A stretch of DNA of 64,000 nucleotides. It comes from Lindgomyces ingoldianus (lineage: Eukaryota > Ascomycota > Dothideomycetes > Pleosporales > Lindgomycetaceae). The stretch spans positions 302,319-366,318 of the forward strand of contig NW_022985209.1 in the NCBI RefSeq assembly GCF_010093535.1, written 5' to 3'. Below are positions 60,201-64,000 of this stretch, piece after piece (within the stretch, counting starts at the first letter, position 1; the number at the start of each line of letters is the position of its first letter). The notes beneath the pieces were generated by a model, which had not been told where the DNA came from, did not search any database, and saw nothing but the letters and a program-made list of their open reading frames with translations. The position numbers and the translations under genes were made by a program.

Positions 60201-62959
60201 TTAGCTACTTATTACCCTTTACTATCTTTAGCTTATTAAAGGCAGTAATAATATTTAACTTTATAAAATACTTTACTTTACTTAGTTAGCTTAGAGTTTT
60301 CTATAAAAAAGGAATTAAGTATTAGTTTTTAATAGTAATAGTATTTAGTCTTTAGTAGTTAACATAGAATTAAAGCCTACCTCTAGGTTTCTTTATAAAT
60401 AGTATAGGTAACACTACTAGTAAGAAGCTAGCTTAAATAAACCTTTTTTTAAGTTCTTATTAAAGTATTTTTAGAGCACTTTTAATTTATTTAGTAATAT
60501 CTTATATAGTAGCCTATAACTAAGTTGTTTGCTAGGCTTAAAAGTTATTTAGTAATTATATAGATGTTATATTAAAAGCTTATTAAACTTATCTTAAAAA
60601 AAAATATGTAATAAGTTATAGTAGTCTTAAAAGACTATTATTCTTAAGTTAGTGTATTTTTAGAGAGCTAAAGCTTAGTCTATATTAGAAATTATAACTG
60701 TGTAGATTTTATAATCTAGTTATTAAGCTAGGGTTATAAATAAGGCAGGTTCTATATAGCAGATGTTTATTTACTGTTTAAGTTCTAGTTTATGTTTAAA
60801 TTAAGTAAGTAAAAATTTCTTAAAGGCTTTCTTTTTTTTAAGTTTAAGTAGTTGTTAAATTATTTTACATAGCCTATTTTAGTAAAAGGCCTAGCTTATT
60901 AGCTTTACTTAAGTAGTTTTTTTTTAAGTTATTAAAAAGTAAGTCTAAAGACTTTCTATATTAAGTGCTACTTAGGTATTATTTAAGTGTAAGTGTAAGC
61001 ATATGTCTTAGTATTAAAAAGAGTTAAAGTTTAGAACTTACTCTTAGTAATTAAAGGCAACTTTATGCTAATATAGCTATAGTTGTTCTAGAATTAAGTT
61101 ATAACATCTTATGTTTATTACATAGAGCTTAATCTACTCCTTATAGTGTTAGTAGGTAATTATAATAGTTATAGTATAAAAAATAAAACTTTTTTTAAGT
61201 TATTTTTTATTAAATCTAGTTAAGTAAATTATTTAGGTAAGTAGTGTTAATTAAAGATTTAGTTTACATGCTAGTTTTTTATTAATATAACTTATGCTAT
61301 TTACTTCTAAGTTAATAAGAGCTTATATTAGAGCTAATATAGTTTTTTATTATAAATATATAAAAATATTAACTTAGTACTTTTAGTTGTTAGTAGGGGA
61401 CTTAGCCTATAAGTTAGCAGAGATCTAGTGTTAAATTAGTCCTAAGAGGCAACTTAGCCCTAGGGCAAGCCTTTTTACAGGCTTCTACTGCTATAGCTGC
61501 AGCTACATTAAGAGTAGTAAAAAGAATTAAAGCTTAAATATAAGTTAAAGCCTTTATAAAAATAAAAATAAAATAGTAAGAATTTTTAATAAGTGCTAGC
61601 AGCACTACTTACATAAACTTAAAAAAAAGAAATAAAGTAGTTTTAAAAAATATAACTATACTTACTACACTTAAAGTATTAATTTTTTTTTTTATAATCT
61701 TTACACTTTCTAGAACTAACTAAAGCATAATTTAAATTAATTTTTATTATATTAAGGTTCTTATTTACAACTGCACTAGTTTAGAGGCGTATTAGGGCTT
61801 GTATAGGGAGGAACCTTATGTTATTATTATAGGTAGTAATTAGGTTTACATATGCATTAAAGTTGTTTAAAAGGGGTTTTCCTACTATAGCGTGTTATAG
61901 TTTAGTTAAAAGGGAGTTATATAGAGCTATAATTAGACCTATTTTATTTAGGCCTGTATTAAAAGCAAGTTAGTAAAACTTAGTAAAGTGTAAAGTAAAG
62001 CTTTTTTTTTTTTATTATAAAGTGTTTAAGTAACTTAGAGCTGTTAACTTTTTATTTAAGTCTTTATAAGTTACTTATAAAAACACTATAAATTAATCTA
62101 AGTTAATAATATCTTTATTTATTAGTAAGTTAATTAAAGCTATTATATTATAATTAAGTTAAAAGTAAGTGTATAGTAACTAGAAGTGTTTAAAAGAAAA
62201 TTAGTCTATGTTTTCTTTAAGTTTATATTAAAGCTTATGTAGAAAGGAAAGTAGGTCTTTCTATTTTCTATTAAACAGTAAGGGATTAGGGAGTTAGTTA
62301 GATTTTATTACTAAGTTAAAAAGGTTATAAGTTATAGGTAGCATTAAGTAGAAAAAAGTTAAGCTATTTTTAGACTTTTAAGTAAGCTTTAAGGCTAGTA
62401 AGTTCTTAGTTTTTACTACTATAATAAAAGTTAAGGCAGAAATAGACTACTTAATAATATAAAGCTATTTTTTAAAGTCTTTTTAAAAAGCTTTAAAGCT
62501 TATAATATAGCAGCTTTCTTATAAAGTAAGCACTTTTTAAAAAGCTTTTTAGCTTACTTTAATAGCTTAAAGTTATATAAGTACTAAGCTTATTAAATTA
62601 AATTTAGAGGCTATTCTTAGCTAAAGTTTTAACATAATGTAATATTATAATTATGCATAAGTAAGGTTATAGAGCTTTACAGAGGTCTAGTTTAATTACT
62701 ATATAAGGTATTATAGTAAGTACAAAATGTTATGTAAGAAATAAAAAGGTTTAAAAAAAATTAGTAATTAAATACTTAGCTTAGAAGTCTAAGCACTTTA
62801 GGTATAAATTAAGCTTATTCTAAGTTTAGTTAGTGTTAAGGCAGTTTATGCTTAAGTTTATGTCTATGTTGTGTTGTGTTTATGTCAGACGTGTACTAAT
62901 AATACTCTAGTACGCGTCCAATACAGTTATGTCTGGGATCCGGGGAGGATACCGTGACA
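57297..62959 (-). mobile_element. Ty3/gypsy element B, full length (5663 bp)
   Basis: LTRs of 318 bp (57297-57614) and 317 bp (62643-62959), target duplication CTCTA at 57292-57296 and 62960-62964. A C-rich tract (about 57617-57625) next to the left LTR is the reverse complement of the polypurine tract, so coding is on the minus strand. Integrase sequence matching the fragment at 1311-2410 is at about 58450-58600. A reverse transcriptase YINNILIYS lies at about 60045-60075. Heavily RIP-mutated, no working frame. Inserted in the 3' LTR of element C. Confidence 0.9.
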
Positions 62960-63381
62960 CTCTACTAGCTAGCACTTAGTGTTAGCAAATGCGTACAAGA
63001 CAGAGAGGTTTGCATGGTGTAAACATTGCATAGGGGTGTTAGGTAACTAGTGTTAATTGCGTCTTGTTGTTTCTATTGTATAAAGGAAAGGGGTTAATAT
63101 AGTCCTAAACTCTGCGCACAGATCTCTGTGCACAGGGATCTGGGCGCATCCGAGCCACGTGACTATCAACCAGGCGCCCGAATATCACTATTCGGACACT
63201 AAGCATAACTTATATATATATAAGTAAGTAGTAGAAGTAGACTTTAAATAATATCTTATGTTATATTACTCTATACAAGGCTAAAGTAGGCTGTTTTACG
63301 CTAGAATAGAGTAGTTTTAGTAGGGGCTTAGCAAAAGTGGCCGGCCAACCCGTGTGGCTGGCTAACCTGTTAGGTACGTTA

Positions 63382-63648
63382 TAGTTAATAGACTATTTTT
63401 ATAATAATTACTTAAATATTAATTCTTATTAGTATACTTAGCTAGGTTACTATTATATATGTTAGTGTTACACTTAGTAATTATAGGTTACCTTGTAAAG
63501 TTAATTATATAGGTGCTAGAGTAAAGATATTAATCTTTTAGCTTACAGCTATACTTTAGACCAAAGTGCTTAGCAGTAGTATTATTAGTAAAGCGTTATT
63601 TAGTATAACGTAGCTAAGCTATGTAGATAAACTTTAAAAAACTCTATA
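63382..63648. other. RIP-type spacer
   Basis: AT-rich, no coding or repeat signal recognised. Confidence 0.4.
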
Positions 63649-63730
63649 ATGTACTTTACAGGCAAGTTGCTTACACACCTAAGTTACTTACTTTTACTAA
63701 GACCCTACTACACTACTTTTCTTATACTAA
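63649..63730 (+). mobile_element. Fot1-like 5' end fragment
   Basis: TA then the A-family TIR (ATGTACTTTACAGGC...), followed by the first bases of the element up to TATACTAA, where element F begins. Confidence 0.8.
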
Positions 63731-64000
63731 TTAGCAGAGCTTGCTCTGCTTATTATATTCGGGTTTGCAGAACGAAAAGTTTAGCAGAATCTCCTCTTTT
63801 GGACGCGCTAGTTAGTCAGAATTTCTTCGGATAAACCCCGGTAACGCTGTTTCTCTGTCAGCTTATGTGTTTCTTATATTCTTTTTTAAAAAAAAATGTA
63901 TACCTAATGTAAGTGCACCTTTATGCTAATTTGCATGCAGTTTGCTCTAGCATGCGTTGTGTAAAACATATTTAAATTATGGTTAGTTGCGTCTGTTCCA
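63731..64000 (-). mobile_element. Terminus of unknown element F, right copy
   Basis: Inverted counterpart of 1042-1310, ending in the same 8-bp hairpin (63733-63750) at the junction with a Fot1-like end. It continues past the window edge. Confidence 0.6.

Larger units (their letters stand above)
50542..63198 (-). mobile_element. Copia-like LTR element C, carrying two later insertions
   Basis: 252-bp LTRs: 50542-50793, and 57279-57296 plus 62965-63198 (split by gypsy B). TG...CA ends, target duplication CTAAG at 50537-50541 and 63199-63203. CTTTTTCTTTTTCTTTT just inside the left LTR is the reverse complement of a polypurine tract, so coding is on the minus strand. Host length without insertions is about 5.9 kb, which suits copia. 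At about 53150-53560 the minus strand keeps TPRRLFKELDYTEIKSLI and, further on, a NITQVYVQL-like segment (stops read as Gln), which recalls a fungal Ty1/copia reverse transcriptase. The class is therefore likely but not certain. Confidence 0.75.
48854..63379 (+). mobile_element. Fot1-like D-family element, full length but split
   Basis: Parts at 48854-50541 and 63204-63379 add up to about 1.86 kb, the same size as X and Y. TA flanks and TIRs with GGCCGGCCAACC. It is split by the copia-like element C: ATTAGACTAAG at 50531-50541 continues as CATAACTTA at 63204, just as ATTAGACTAGGCATAAC is continuous in transposon Y. Transposase relic on the plus strand at about 48960-50500. Confidence 0.85.

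Overview
The window reads as nuclear DNA of a filamentous ascomycete (Pezizomycotina; a Dothideomycete is my guess, not proven). Three things point there: short GT-AG introns of 45-70 nt, a fungal C2H2 gene family, and long AT-rich tracts that look like repeat-induced point mutation (RIP). In these tracts former coding frames are full of TAA/TAG, and CpA/TpG and CpG have been converted to TpA.

Layout. 0-6 kb is a patchwork: a decamer minisatellite, transposon ends, a Ty3/gypsy 3' fragment, a broken Tc1-type transposase and two gene relics. 6-15.3 kb is a RIP tract holding Fot1/pogo-like DNA transposons (two full-length copies of about 1.86 kb, one inserted in the other), a 2.3 kb LTR element and a solo LTR. 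15.4-24.7 kb is the only gene-dense island. It holds a membrane-anchored protein that looks like a degenerate Hsp70-type ATPase, a doubtful Cys-rich/GPI-like locus, a frameshifted small secreted protein, a two-TM protein, a three-exon C2H2 protein and an intact six-cysteine small secreted protein. 24.8-36.5 kb is RIP DNA with one probable solo LTR and a roughly 10 kb relic I cannot classify. 36.5-38.5 kb is an isolated GC-balanced island with one intact intronless gene for a DHCR24/DWF1-like FAD oxidoreductase. 38.5-64 kb is a transposon nest: a gypsy chromovirus inside a foldback element, and a DNA transposon split by a copia-like element that itself carries a foldback element and a second gypsy element inside its 3' LTR.

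Most insertions are supported by matching target-site duplications (TSDs): TA for the Fot1-like elements and 5 bp for the LTR elements. The strongest observations are (i) a RIP edge effect, in which the outward half of each LTR is nearly unmutated and the inward half is heavily mutated, in four complete LTR elements; (ii) a 76-78 bp element with TG...CA ends and 5 bp TSDs at two unrelated loci; and (iii) an amplified foldback family derived from the 5' half of the Fot1-like transposon. The intact genes sit in spared GC-balanced islands. No rRNA, tRNA or CRISPR array was seen.
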